A stretch of 12,225 nucleotides of DNA from Mycobacterium sp. (GCA_023264755.1 JAHFVB010000005.1:1-12225); one strand, 5' to 3'. Numbered from the stretch's first letter, positions 1-7,210 are shown. The notes: generated by a model from the sequence alone, not told the origin. Numbers and translations: made by a program.

Positions 1-695
1 ATTTCGGCTCCACCGAGGGATTCGTCGTCGGACTCCTCGCCGGTGGCCATCTTCACCAGCGGCGGACCGGCGAGGAAGACCTTGGAGCGTTCCTTGATCA
101 TCACCACGTGATCGGACATGCCGGGGATGTAGGCCCCGCCGGCCGTCGAATTGCCGAACACCAGCGCGATGGTCGGGATGCCCGCGGCCGACAGCCGAGT
201 CAGGTCGCGGAACATCCGCCCACCGGGGATGAAGATCTCCTTCTGGGTGGGCAGGTCCGCGCCACCGGACTCCACCAGCGAGATCACCGGCAGGCGGTTC
301 TCCAACGCAATCTGGTTGGCCCGCAAGATCTTCTTGAGTGTCCACGGATTGCTGGTGCCGCCCTTGACCGTCGGATCGTTGGAGACGATCAGGCATTCCA
401 CGCCTTCGACGACGCCGATGCCCGCCACCACGCTGGCGCCGACGGTGAAGGCGGTGCCCCAGGCGGCCAGTGGGCTGAGTTCCAGGAAGGGTGCGTCGGG
501 ATCGAGCAGCAGCTCGATGCGTTCGCGTGCGGTCAGCTTGCCGCGGGCGTGGTGGCGGGCGACGTACTTCTCGCCGCCGCCGGCCAGCGCCTTGGCGTGC
601 TCGGCATCCAGTTCGGCTAGCTTGGCGAGCATCGCCTCCGCCGCGTCCGAGTACGCCACCGAGCGCGGGTCGAGGGTGGAGCCCAAGGTGGTCAT
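1..695 (-). CDS. accD2: Acyl-CoA carboxylase, carboxyltransferase (beta) subunit, partial (3' end outside window)
   Basis: The first 231 residues of a biotin-dependent acyl-CoA carboxylase beta subunit are present; the gene runs off the left edge. This subunit moves carboxyl from biotin to an acyl-CoA. Visible marks are the N-terminal crotonase-fold carboxyltransferase segment, VESGGADLPTQ (residues 141-151) and NSTAGGAYIPGMSD (182-195), the glycine-rich oxyanion region. The SGGADLPTQ form is typical of methylcrotonyl/geranyl-CoA carboxylase beta chains rather than acetyl/propionyl-CoA ones. The ATG overlaps the stop of the upstream dehydrogenase gene (ATGA), and no clear Shine-Dalgarno precedes it, so translation is probably coupled. 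Synteny points to Rv0974c (accD2). The biotin-carrying alpha subunit (accA2) is expected next, outside the window. The family call is sure; the substrate is inferred only. Confidence 0.93.
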   Translation of the reverse strand, partial: MTTLGSTLDPRSVAYSDAAEAMLAKLAELDAEHAKALAGGGEKYVARHHARGKLTARERIELLLDPDAPFLELSPLAAWGTAFTVGASVVAGIGVVEGVECLIVSNDPTVKGGTSNPWTLKKILRANQIALENRLPVISLVESGGADLPTQKEIFIPGGRMFRDLTRLSAAGIPTIALVFGNSTAGGAYIPGMSDHVVMIKERSKVFLAGPPLVKMATGEESDDESLGGAE

Positions 696-1840
696 GCTTG
701 GTATCCAAGCGTTTTGGCGGCCAATGAGGTGAGTATTTCCGTGGTTCCGCCGCCGATGCCGATGATGCGCATGTCGCGGTACTGCCGCTCGATCTCGGAT
801 TCGGCCATGTAGCCCATTCCTCCGAATAGCTGCACGGCCGCATTCGCCACCCACTCGCCGGCCTCGACGGCGGTGTTCTTGGCGAAGCACACCTCGGCGA
901 TCAGGTTGGCGTCGCCGGCAAGCTGACGCTCCACGACGTGACGGGTGTACACCCGGGCCACGGCGACGCGGCGGGCCATCTCGGCGAGCGTGTTCTGCAC
1001 CGACTGCCGGGAGATCAGCGGTCGACCGAAGGTCTCCCGGTTGCGGCACCACTCGACGGTGAGGTCGAGACACCGTTGTGCGCTCGCGTAGGCCTGCGCT
1101 GCGAGCCCGACGCGTTCGGAGACGAAGGCCGCCGCGATCTGGAGGAAGCCGGAATTCTCCGGCCCGATCAGATTGGCCGCGGGCACTCGCACGTCGGTGT
1201 AGGACAGTTCGGCGGTGTCCGACGAGCGCCAGCCCATCTTCTCCAGCTTGCGGGTGACCTCGAAACCCGGTGTGCCCTTGTCGACGACGATGAGCGAAAC
1301 ACCGGCCGCCCCGGGGCCGCCGGTGCGGGCTGCGGTCACCACGTAGTCGGCCCGGACCCCGGACGTGATGTAGGTCTTGGCGCCGTTGAGCACGTACTCG
1401 TCGCCCTCCCGGACCGCCTTGGTGGTCAGGTGTCCGACGTCGGAGCCGCCACCGGGTTCGGTGATGGCCAACGACCCGATCTTGGCTCCGCTCAGCGTGG
1501 GGCGCACGTAGGTGTCGATCAGCCGTTGGTCGCCCGAGGCGATCATGTGCGGCACCGCGATACCGCAGGTGAACAGCGAGGCGAACACCCCGCCCGGCGT
1601 ACCGGCCTGATGAAGCTCCTCGCAGATGATGACCGCGTCGACGCCGTCGCCACCACCGCCGCCGACTGCCACCGGGAAGCCCGCGCCGAGCAGGCCCATG
1701 TCGCCGGCCCGGCGGTGTAGTTCGCGGGGCAGCTCGCCGCTGCGCTCCCACTCGTCGACGTTCGGCAGGATCTCGCGTTCGGCGAAGTCGCGCACCGTCT
1801 TTCGCAGTGCGTCACGTTCGGGGGTAGTCCAGATGCTCAT
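692..1840 (-). CDS. fadE13: Acyl-CoA dehydrogenase (FadE13-like, isovaleryl/citronellyl-CoA dehydrogenase type)
   Basis: A 382-residue FAD-dependent acyl-CoA dehydrogenase, the usual family length, introducing an alpha-beta double bond into an acyl-CoA. The flavin/substrate motif ITEPGGGSD is at 127-135 and the C-terminal signature starts YRDMRI at 354. The position of the catalytic Glu of medium-chain enzymes is Gly here (about G364, in GIGGGTTE). A Glu in SERVGLAAQA (E242) sits where isovaleryl-CoA and long-chain dehydrogenases carry their base, so the enzyme is probably active with a branched substrate. The ATG at 1840 overlaps the upstream stop as ATGA and has GGAGGAAC about 10 bases before it. 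The stop overlaps the next ATG. It sits between AtuA-like and carboxylase genes as in Atu/Liu modules. The longer open frame reaching 3160 in this frame is only antisense GC-rich run-through of the neighbour. Confidence 0.93.
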   Translation of the reverse strand: MSIWTTPERDALRKTVRDFAEREILPNVDEWERSGELPRELHRRAGDMGLLGAGFPVAVGGGGGDGVDAVIICEELHQAGTPGGVFASLFTCGIAVPHMIASGDQRLIDTYVRPTLSGAKIGSLAITEPGGGSDVGHLTTKAVREGDEYVLNGAKTYITSGVRADYVVTAARTGGPGAAGVSLIVVDKGTPGFEVTRKLEKMGWRSSDTAELSYTDVRVPAANLIGPENSGFLQIAAAFVSERVGLAAQAYASAQRCLDLTVEWCRNRETFGRPLISRQSVQNTLAEMARRVAVARVYTRHVVERQLAGDANLIAEVCFAKNTAVEAGEWVANAAVQLFGGMGYMAESEIERQYRDMRIIGIGGGTTEILTSLAAKTLGYQA

Positions 1841-3579
1841 GACAGCAGTTCCTCCGGGATGTCGAGCTGGCGGGCCCGTAGCCATTCGCCGAGCCCCTTG
1901 GCCTGAGGGTCGAAGCGGGCTTGGTAGGCGACGCCCTGGCCCAAGATGCCCTCGATGACGAAGTTGACCGCCCGCAGGTTGGGCAACAGGTGCCGGGTGA
2001 CGGCGAGTTCGGCGGTTTCGGGAAGCAGTTCGCGCAGCTTGTCGACGGTCAACGCGTGGGCCAGCCACTGCCACTGCCGGTCGGTCCGCACCCACACCCC
2101 GACGTTGGCGTTGCCGCCCTTGTCGCCGCTGCGGGCACCGGCGATGGTGCCGAGCGGGACGCGGCGCGTGGGTCCGGCGGGGAGGGGTTCGGGCAGGGCG
2201 CCAGGTGGCACCGGCTCGAGCGCCTTGGTCTCGGTGGCCGGGGTGACGTCGGTGCGACGGCCGTCGGCGTGCACCGCGACATGGGGTACCTCGGAGGCGT
2301 CGACGTAACCGGCGGTGAAGACGCCGTAGACCTGACCGTCGGACGGCGGGGCCGTGGTCGTGAAGCCCGGGTAACTGGCCAGGGCGAGTTCGACGGCGGC
2401 CGAGGAGAATTGGCGACCGACGAGGGCGGGGTCCGGATCGCGCACCACGCACCGGTACAGGGCGGTCGCGGTTTCCTCGGTGTCTGCATCGGGGTGGTCG
2501 GTGCGGGCCAGCGTCCACTCGAGCTCGGCGGGCTTGACCTTCAGGCCGGCTTCGAGTTGGCGGCGTACCAGGTCGGCCTTCGCCTCGATGTCCAGACCGG
2601 TGAGGACGAAGGTGGCGGAGTTCCGGAACCCGCCGATGGCGTTGAGTGACACCTTGAGCGTCGGGGGTGGGGGTTCGCCGCGCACGCCGCGCAGGCGGAC
2701 CCGGTCGGGCCCGTCGGCCTCGAGTTCGAGACTGTCGACCCGCAGCGTGACGTCCGGGTTGGCGTAGCGCGCGCCGCCGATCTCGTAGAGCAACTGTGCG
2801 GTGACGGTGTCGGTGCTGACCAGTCCGCCGGTGCCGGGGTGCTTGGTGATCACCGACGTCCCGTCGGCGTGGATCTCGGCGATCGGAAAGCCGGGGCGGA
2901 AGACGTCGGGACCGTTGGATAGCTCGGTGAAGAACGAGAAGTTGCCGCCCGTGGCTTGGGTGCCGCACTCGATGACGTGGCCCGCGGCCACCGCGCCGGC
3001 CAGCGCGTCGTAGTCCGTCCGGGCCCAGCCGAAGTGCGCGGCCGCCGGGCCGACGATGACCGAGGCGTCGGTGACGCGACCGGTGACGACGACGTGCGCG
3101 CCGTTGTCGAGGCAGTCGGCGATACCCCACGCACCGAGGTAGGCGTTGGCCGCGAGACACGTGCCGAATCCGAGTTCTGCCGCCCGTCCGATCAGGTCGT
3201 CGCCCTCGACGTGGGCGACCTCGACCGACAGTCCCAGCCGTTCGGCGAGTGTCCGGACGGCGGCGGCCAGGGCCGCTGGGTTCAGTCCGCCCGCGTTGGC
3301 GACGATCTTCACGCCGCGCTCCACCGCCAGCCCGAGCGATTCCTCCAGCTGGGTGAGGAAGGTCTTGGCGTAGCCGCGGTCCGGGGACTTGGCGCGGTCC
3401 CGCGCCAAGATCAGCATCGTGAGTTCGGCCAGGTAGTCGCCGGTCAGGTAGTCCAACTCGCCGCCGGTGAGCATTTCCTTCATCGCGACATGCCGGTCGC
3501 CGTAGAAACCCGAGCAGTTGCCGATCCGGACGGGCGGTGCACTCCGCGTCGCATTGCGACCCGTCTCCGTCGACGTCAC
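1837..3579 (-). CDS. AtuA-family protein (acyclic terpene utilisation AtuA / DUF1446), Rv0976c-like
   Basis: A 580-residue protein of the AtuA (DUF1446) family. In Pseudomonas, AtuA is encoded with geranyl-CoA carboxylase and citronellyl-CoA dehydrogenase; its biochemical role is not settled. The N-terminal domain spans about 17-450, with VRIGNCSGFYGDR at 17-29, NAGGLNP at 95-101, VVTGRVTDAS at 164-173 and TKHPGTGG at 245-252. A Pro-rich linker (454-472) leads to the C-terminal AtuA-like domain with GARSGDKGGNANVG at 481-494. I chose GTG 3579: GGGAG lies 4 bases upstream and the family's conserved start follows after 16 residues. The open frame continues to 4059 but crosses the promoter and a divergent gene. 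First gene of the operon, coupled to the dehydrogenase by ATGA. Cytoplasmic; substrate unknown. Confidence 0.9.
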   Translation of the reverse strand: MTSTETGRNATRSAPPVRIGNCSGFYGDRHVAMKEMLTGGELDYLTGDYLAELTMLILARDRAKSPDRGYAKTFLTQLEESLGLAVERGVKIVANAGGLNPAALAAAVRTLAERLGLSVEVAHVEGDDLIGRAAELGFGTCLAANAYLGAWGIADCLDNGAHVVVTGRVTDASVIVGPAAAHFGWARTDYDALAGAVAAGHVIECGTQATGGNFSFFTELSNGPDVFRPGFPIAEIHADGTSVITKHPGTGGLVSTDTVTAQLLYEIGGARYANPDVTLRVDSLELEADGPDRVRLRGVRGEPPPPTLKVSLNAIGGFRNSATFVLTGLDIEAKADLVRRQLEAGLKVKPAELEWTLARTDHPDADTEETATALYRCVVRDPDPALVGRQFSSAAVELALASYPGFTTTAPPSDGQVYGVFTAGYVDASEVPHVAVHADGRRTDVTPATETKALEPVPPGALPEPLPAGPTRRVPLGTIAGARSGDKGGNANVGVWVRTDRQWQWLAHALTVDKLRELLPETAELAVTRHLLPNLRAVNFVIEGILGQGVAYQARFDPQAKGLGEWLRARQLDIPEELLS

Positions 3580-3599
3580 AGCTCTCCCATCGCAGTCAT
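3576..3599 (-). other. Seven-codon upstream ORF overlapping the AtuA-like start
   Basis: ATG at 3599 opens a minus-strand reading frame encoding MTAMGEL. It ends at a TGA that shares bases with the GTG start of the AtuA-like gene (GTGA). Its own codons contain the GGGAG that would serve as ribosome binding site for the main gene. It could couple translation of the leader to the operon, or be chance. Confidence 0.25.
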
Positions 3600-3609
3600 T
3601 GCGCTCCCA

Positions 3610-3627
3610 ACCAACTAGTAGGTTAGT
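3610..3627. promoter_or_regulatory. Inverted repeat overlapping the -10 box, probable operator of the catabolic operon
   Basis: The sequence ACCAAC-TAGTAG-GTTAGT forms an imperfect 18-bp palindrome (ACYAAC-N6-GTTRGT) with a central ACTAGT nearby. It covers the -10 element of the minus-strand operon promoter, where a repressor would block polymerase. TetR-family regulators of acyl-CoA catabolism use sites of this size, but no regulator gene lies in the window, so the binder is unknown. Confidence 0.4.
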
Positions 3628-3650
3628 GGCTACCGCTGGTACTGAGTCAA
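3620..3650 (-). promoter_or_regulatory. Candidate promoter of the AtuA-like/fadE13/accD2 operon
   Basis: On the minus strand a TTGACT box (3650-3645) is followed after 19 bases by TAACCT (3625-3620), which fits the mycobacterial -10 pattern TANNNT. A transcript would start near 3613, about 34 bases before the GTG. The spacer is slightly long, so this is a candidate by pattern only. Confidence 0.4.
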
Positions 3651-3652
3651 GG

Positions 3653-3670
3653 CCTGCGGGCATCCGCAGG
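3653..3670. repeat. Short perfect hairpin between the divergent genes
   Basis: CCTGCGG, loop GCAT, CCGCAGG: a 7-bp perfect stem with a tetraloop, lying upstream of both divergent promoters. No T run follows, so it is not an obvious terminator. Function unknown. Confidence 0.35.
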
Positions 3671-3735
3671 TCGATTGTGCGCTCGGCCCGGAAACACGGG
3701 GCCGATTGCCGCCAGGTGGCCCGCCACGAACGCCC

Positions 3736-3747
3736 GATACTGAGTCG
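3736..3747 (+). promoter_or_regulatory. Leaderless promoter -10 element for the four-helix membrane protein
   Basis: GATACT (3736-3741) is followed by exactly six bases and then GTG at 3748. Transcription starting 6-7 bases after a -10 box would begin at the start codon itself. No Shine-Dalgarno is present, as expected for a leaderless mRNA. No good -35 is visible. Confidence 0.4.
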
Positions 3748-4167
3748 GTGACGTCGCGACCGATGCTCGCCCTCGTGGGACTGCTCTGGTCTGTGTGTGG
3801 AGTCGTCATCGGACTCAGCCCGCCGCCGAGCGAGGGCCGCCGGGCGGCGCTGTTGCCGTTCGCGGGCTGGCTGATCGCCTTCGGCGGTGGGTACGCACTG
3901 GTCAAGGCCATTCGCGGCACCCAAGGCTCGCTCGGTGGAAAGGCGCCCCGGCACTCGAACGGGCGAGAGGCGTCGCGTGGCAACGCGCTTCGGCTGCTGG
4001 TCTCGACGGTCCTGGCGGTGCCGATGGCCGCCTTCACCCTTTGGCGGGGCATCGACCAACGAATGCCGTCGATGTTCTGCGTCGGCCTGGTGATCGCCAG
4101 CGCGGTGGTGCTGACCGCCCAGGACGCCTGGTCGGCGGCGGTCAACCTCATCGGTGGCCGCCGGTGA
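3748..4167 (+). CDS. Small integral membrane protein, four predicted helices, function unknown
   Basis: A 139-residue protein that I do not recognise. Four hydrophobic segments are visible at about 6-22, 34-53, 82-98 and 107-124. A basic, Gly/Ser-rich hydrophilic loop (55-80) separates the two helical pairs, so both termini are probably on the same side. The GTG start at 3748 is preferred over an upstream ATG in the frame (3706), because it puts the first helix near the N terminus and lies six bases after a GATACT -10 box. The gene is divergent from the catabolic operon and is followed by a secreted-protein gene with its own promoter. There is no enzymatic motif. Codon use is normal for the region, so I consider it a real gene. 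Confidence 0.7.
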   Translation: MTSRPMLALVGLLWSVCGVVIGLSPPPSEGRRAALLPFAGWLIAFGGGYALVKAIRGTQGSLGGKAPRHSNGREASRGNALRLLVSTVLAVPMAAFTLWRGIDQRMPSMFCVGLVIASAVVLTAQDAWSAAVNLIGGRR

Positions 4168-4179
4168 GCGCCCACTGAC

Positions 4180-4208
4180 CGCCAGCTGGCGAATTGGCTA
4201 CCTTCGCC
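4180..4208. repeat. Overlapping palindromes between two small genes
   Basis: CGCCAGCTGGCG (4180-4191) is a perfect 12-bp palindrome. Its right part GGCGAA also pairs with TTCGCC at 4203-4208, giving two alternative foldings. It lies 12 bases after a stop codon and before the next promoter. It may be a weak transcription end or an operator; no T run supports a terminator. Confidence 0.3.
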
Positions 4209-4221
4209 GGCGCTGCGGACC

Positions 4222-4233
4222 TATAGTCCCGGC
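4222..4233 (+). promoter_or_regulatory. Leaderless promoter -10 element for the secreted four-cysteine protein
   Basis: TATAGT (4222-4227), one base from the ideal -10 hexamer, is followed by six bases (CCCGGC) and ATG at 4234. The predicted transcript begins at the ATG. There is no Shine-Dalgarno. This both defines the start codon and gives the promoter. Confidence 0.55.
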
Positions 4234-4590
4234 ATGGTCCGCAGCTCCATCGCCGCAGCCGCAGCCGTTGCCGCCGCCCTCGCGGCGCTGGCCATCGGGC
4301 CTCCCGCACCGGCTCTGGCGACGCCGAGCCCGGACCGCCCAGCCGTCCACTCGTCGGGGATGTCCGCCGAGTTTCCGGTCGGGAGGTGCATCGAAATCCC
4401 CAGCAGCATGCCGACGGACCTGGCGGTCGCGATCTCCGACCCGCGCTACGTCACCTCGGTGCCCTGCACGGATCCCAACCGGAACTATCGGGTCGTGGCG
4501 CACGTACCCGAAGAAAGTCAGTGCGGTCCGGAAACCAGCCGGGTTTACTACACCCATGACGTGGTGGTGCTCTGCACAGTCCGGGCCTAG
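4234..4590 (+). CDS. Secreted small protein with four cysteines, function unknown
   Basis: A 118-residue protein with a classic Sec signal peptide: MVRSS, an Ala-rich hydrophobic core (residues 7-21) and a cleavage site after ALA at 27-29. The mature part of about 89 residues has four cysteines (C52, C78, C97, C114), enough for two disulfides. Tyr-, Val- and Pro-rich segments suggest a small beta fold. The spacing vaguely recalls LppU-like mycobacterial exported proteins, but there is no lipobox cysteine at the cleavage site, so it should be released or non-covalently held at the envelope. The start is fixed by the TATAGT box six bases before it. The rpmF gene follows 140 bases on with its own promoter. 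Confidence 0.75.
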   Translation: MVRSSIAAAAAVAAALAALAIGPPAPALATPSPDRPAVHSSGMSAEFPVGRCIEIPSSMPTDLAVAISDPRYVTSVPCTDPNRNYRVVAHVPEESQCGPETSRVYYTHDVVVLCTVRA

Positions 4591-4613
4591 GGGCGCCCGC
4601 GGAGCCCATTTTT
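4582..4613 (+). terminator. Weak hairpin with T tract after the secreted protein gene
   Basis: CGGGC (4582-4586) pairs with GCCCG (4595-4599), with GAGCCC offering an alternative partner. A run of five T ends at 4613. The stem overlaps the stop codon and is short, so termination would be partial. It separates the secreted protein from rpmF. Confidence 0.25.
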
Positions 4614-4641
4614 GGAGGCTGAGCACCTCACCGGCTATTCT
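4612..4641 (+). promoter_or_regulatory. Candidate SigA-type promoter of rpmF
   Basis: TTGGAG (4612-4617) and TATTCT (4636-4641) are 18 bases apart. The -10 fits TANNNT. The start would be near 4648, giving a leader of about 83 bases that contains a GCCGGC-TCC-GCCGGC hairpin before the ribosome binding site. Confidence 0.4.
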
Positions 4642-4730
4642 TTAGGGCAATTGCCGACGCCCGAATACTCGCGCGGCAGCAGCAGGATTGCCGGCTCCGC
4701 CGGCGACCCCCCTCAAGAGGAGACGTCGAT

Positions 4731-4904
4731 ATGGCTGTGCCCAAGCGCAGGATGTCGCGCGCGAACACCCGTAGCCGGCGCGCGCAATGGAAGGCCACCA
4801 CCACCGGGCTCGTCGGTGTGACGGTCGCCGGCCAGCAGCACAAGGTGCCGCGCCGGCTGCTCAAGGCCGCCCGCCTCGGCCTGATCGACCTCGACCGTCG
4901 CTAG
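4731..4904 (+). CDS. rpmF: 50S ribosomal protein L32
   Basis: A 57-residue, strongly basic protein starting [20 protein letters not shown], the signature of bacterial L32, a component of the large ribosomal subunit. The length is usual. It has no cysteine, so it is the zinc-independent form without the CxxC pairs found in L32 of many other bacteria; the mycobacterial rpmF next to mprA (Rv0979A) is of the same kind. The start ATG at 4731 has GAGGAG eight bases before it. The gene stands alone between a secreted protein gene and mprAB, and a separate promoter precedes mprA, so it is probably its own transcription unit. Confidence 0.95.
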   Translation: MAVPKRRMSRANTRSRRAQWKATTTGLVGVTVAGQQHKVPRRLLKAARLGLIDLDRR

Positions 4905-4919
4905 CCCGTTCGTCGCCCG

Positions 4920-4947
4920 GCGGACCCCGACTAAAACCTAGGTCCGC
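4920..4947. repeat. Inverted repeat between rpmF and mprA
   Basis: GCGGACC (4920-4926) and GGTCCGC (4941-4947) form a 7-bp stem with a 14-base A-containing loop. It could end rpmF transcription weakly or be part of the mprA control region. No T run follows. Confidence 0.3.
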
Positions 4948-4954
4948 GGCGCGC

Positions 4955-4973
4955 CTCTCAGGCCACTCTCAGA
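4955..4973. promoter_or_regulatory. MprA box (autoregulatory binding site)
   Basis: Two 8-bp direct repeats, CTCTCAGG and CTCTCAGA, are separated by CCA, for 19 bp in all. This is the published architecture of the MprA box upstream of mprA in M. tuberculosis. It ends 15 bases before the GTG of mprA. MprA is therefore expected to bind and control its own operon here. Confidence 0.85.
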
Positions 4974-4988
4974 TGGTGGGTTGACACT

Positions 4989-5681
4989 GTGGCTGTGCGC
5001 ATTCTTGTCGTCGACGACGATCGCGCGGTCCGCGAATCACTGCGCCGCTCACTCGCCTTCAACGGGTATTCGGTCGACTTGGCACAAGACGGGCAGGAAG
5101 CGCTCGACCTCATCGCGAGCAACCGCCCCGATGCCGTCGTGCTCGACGTGATGATGCCTCGCATGGACGGCCTTCAGGTCTGCCGGCACCTGCGCAGCAC
5201 CGGTGACGACCTTCCAATCCTGGTGTTGACCGCCCGCGATTCGGTATCCGAACGCGTCGCCGGCCTGGACGCTGGGGCCGACGACTACCTGCCCAAGCCG
5301 TTCGCGCTGGAAGAATTGTTGGCCCGGATGCGAGCGCTGTTGCGCCGCACGGCGCTCGACGACCACACCGAATCGGCGACGATGACCTTCGCCGACCTCA
5401 GCCTCGATCCCATGACCCGCGAAGTGACCCGCGGCGACCGACAGATCAGCCTCACCCGCACCGAGTTCGCGCTGCTGGAAATGCTCATTGCGAACCCGCG
5501 CCGAGTGCTGACTCGAAGCCGGATCCTCGAAGAGGTCTGGGGCTTTGACTTCCCGACGTCCGGCAATGCGCTCGAGGTGTACGTCGGTTACCTGCGACGC
5601 AAGACGGAAGCCGAGGGCGAGCCGCGCTTGATTCACACCGTGCGAGGGGTGGGTTATGTGCTGCGCGAGACGCCGCCCTGA
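4989..5681 (+). CDS. mprA: Response regulator MprA
   Basis: A 230-residue OmpR/PhoB-type response regulator. The receiver domain is at about 4-118, with the acidic pocket D9-D11, phospho-acceptor D53 in VLDVMMP, T81 and K103. The winged-helix DNA-binding domain is at about 130-227, with [13 protein letters not shown] and the C-terminal RGVGYVLRE. The protein is near-identical in pattern to M. tuberculosis MprA, which responds to envelope stress and regulates sigE, sigB, pepD and its own operon. GTG 4989 is chosen because the next codons give [10 protein letters not shown], the expected N terminus; there is no good Shine-Dalgarno. An MprA box lies just upstream. The stop TGA shares its A with the ATG of mprB, so the two are co-translated. 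Confidence 0.97.
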   Translation: MAVRILVVDDDRAVRESLRRSLAFNGYSVDLAQDGQEALDLIASNRPDAVVLDVMMPRMDGLQVCRHLRSTGDDLPILVLTARDSVSERVAGLDAGADDYLPKPFALEELLARMRALLRRTALDDHTESATMTFADLSLDPMTREVTRGDRQISLTRTEFALLEMLIANPRRVLTRSRILEEVWGFDFPTSGNALEVYVGYLRRKTEAEGEPRLIHTVRGVGYVLRETPP

Positions 5682-7210
5682 TGGCTGGGACCAAGACGCC
5701 GACCAAGCTGCCGTTCTGGTGGCGAGCGCGCGAGCGGCGAGCCTCCGACGTCAGCACGGCGGGCCTGCACGACGCCAGTTCGGTGTCGCTGCGCTGGCGG
5801 GTGATGCTGCTGGCCATGTCGATGGTGGCGATGGTCGTCGTGCTCATGGCCGTTGCGGTGTACGTCGTGGTTTCCCGCGCGCTCTACCAGGACATCGACA
5901 ATCAACTGCAGACTCGCGCGCGGCTGTTGGTCGAAAGTGGGTCGCTGGCGGCTGATCCGGGCAAGGCCATCGAGGGCACCGCCTACTCCGACGTCAACGC
6001 GATGCTGGTGAACCCGGGCCGCGCGGTGTACGCCACCAGCCAGGAAGGCCAGACGCTTCCGCTGGGGCAGCCCGAGAAGGACGTCATCCAAGGTCACCTG
6101 CTGTGGTCCCTGCGGACGACGAACTACCAGCGGGTGCTGGCCATTCACCTGTCCAACGGCAGCTCGCTCCTGATCTCGAAGAACATGGTGCCCACCGCCA
6201 AGGTGCTCAACAGGTTGGGGACCATTCTGCTGATCGTCGGCGGGGTGGGCATGGCGGTGGCGGCCATCGCCGGCGGGACCGTCGCCCGCACCGGGCTGCG
6301 ACCGGTGGCCCGATTGACCGAGGCCGCCGAACGGGTCGCCCGTACCGACGATCTGCGGCCGATTCCCGTCCACGGCAGTGACGAACTCGCCCGACTCACC
6401 GAGGCGTTCAACAAGATGCTGCGCGGGCTGGCGGACTCTCGCGATCGACAGGCCCGGTTGGTCTCCGATGCCGGCCACGAACTGCGCACGCCACTGACTT
6501 CGCTACGCACCAACGTCGAGTTGTTGATGGCGTCGATGCGACCGGGTGCGCCGAGGTTGCCCGATGACGAGATGGCCGGGCTACAGTCCGACGTGATCGC
6601 TCAGATCGAAGAACTGTCGACCTTGGTCGGCGACTTGATGGACCTCTCGCGCGACGATGCGAGTGTCACCGTCCACGAGCCCGTCGACCTGTCCGAGGTG
6701 ATCGACCGCAGCCTCGAGCGAGTTCGTCGGCGCCGCAACGACATCGAATTCGACGTCCAGTTGATCGACTGGCGCATCGATGGGGACGCGCCGGGGTTGT
6801 CGCGGGCGGTGCTCAATCTGCTCGACAACGCCGCGAAGTGGAGCCCGCCCGGTGGTCTCGTCGGAGTGCGGCTGAGGCAGGTCGACCCGGGACACGCCGA
6901 GCTGGTGGTCTGGGACTACGGGCCAGGAATTCCCATCGAGGAGCGCCGCTTGGTCTTCGAACGGTTCTACCGGTCCACCTCGGCACGGGCGCTGCCCGGG
7001 TCCGGACTCGGACTCGCGATCGTCAAGCAAGTGGTCGTCAAACATGGTGGGACGCTTCACATCGAAGACACCGTGCCCGGAGGAAACCCGCCCGGCACGT
7101 CCATCCACGTGGTGTTGCCGGGCCGCCCGGTGGCCGTCGTCGGGAACGCCGGCGACGCGACACGCGGGCGGGCCCCGGTGGACCTGACGGACGAAAAGCC
7201 GGAGAATTAG
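5681..7210 (+). CDS. mprB: Sensor histidine kinase MprB
   Basis: A 509-residue membrane sensor kinase, partner of MprA. Order: cytoplasmic N terminus (1-40), TM1 about 41-65, extracytoplasmic sensor loop about 66-178, TM2 about 179-199, HAMP about 200-252, and dimerisation/phospho-acceptor helix with H266 in DAGHELRTPLTSLR. The ATPase domain has N box NLLDNAAKWSPP (379-390), G1 DYGPGI (412-417), F box FERFYR (426-431) and G2 GSGLGLAIV (440-448). All catalytic motifs are intact. The C-terminal 25 residues are hydrophilic and variable. In M. tuberculosis the extracytoplasmic domain responds to detergents and envelope damage and interacts with chaperones; the same role is inferred here. The gene overlaps the mprA stop by one base; pepD follows after 144 bases. 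Confidence 0.97.
   Translation: MAGTKTPTKLPFWWRARERRASDVSTAGLHDASSVSLRWRVMLLAMSMVAMVVVLMAVAVYVVVSRALYQDIDNQLQTRARLLVESGSLAADPGKAIEGTAYSDVNAMLVNPGRAVYATSQEGQTLPLGQPEKDVIQGHLLWSLRTTNYQRVLAIHLSNGSSLLISKNMVPTAKVLNRLGTILLIVGGVGMAVAAIAGGTVARTGLRPVARLTEAAERVARTDDLRPIPVHGSDELARLTEAFNKMLRGLADSRDRQARLVSDAGHELRTPLTSLRTNVELLMASMRPGAPRLPDDEMAGLQSDVIAQIEELSTLVGDLMDLSRDDASVTVHEPVDLSEVIDRSLERVRRRRNDIEFDVQLIDWRIDGDAPGLSRAVLNLLDNAAKWSPPGGLVGVRLRQVDPGHAELVVWDYGPGIPIEERRLVFERFYRSTSARALPGSGLGLAIVKQVVVKHGGTLHIEDTVPGGNPPGTSIHVVLPGRPVAVVGNAGDATRGRAPVDLTDEKPEN

Noticed and set aside
1921..2649. 242-residue plus-strand frame opposite the AtuA-like gene
   Set aside because: Gly-rich shadow of a well-supported minus-strand family protein.
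692..3160. 822-residue minus-strand open frame
   Set aside because: Only the part from 1840 down is the dehydrogenase; the Arg-rich upstream portion is an out-of-frame reading of the AtuA-like gene.
5654..6478. 274-residue minus-strand frame opposite mprB
   Set aside because: His/Gln/Gly-rich shadow of the sensor kinase coding sequence.
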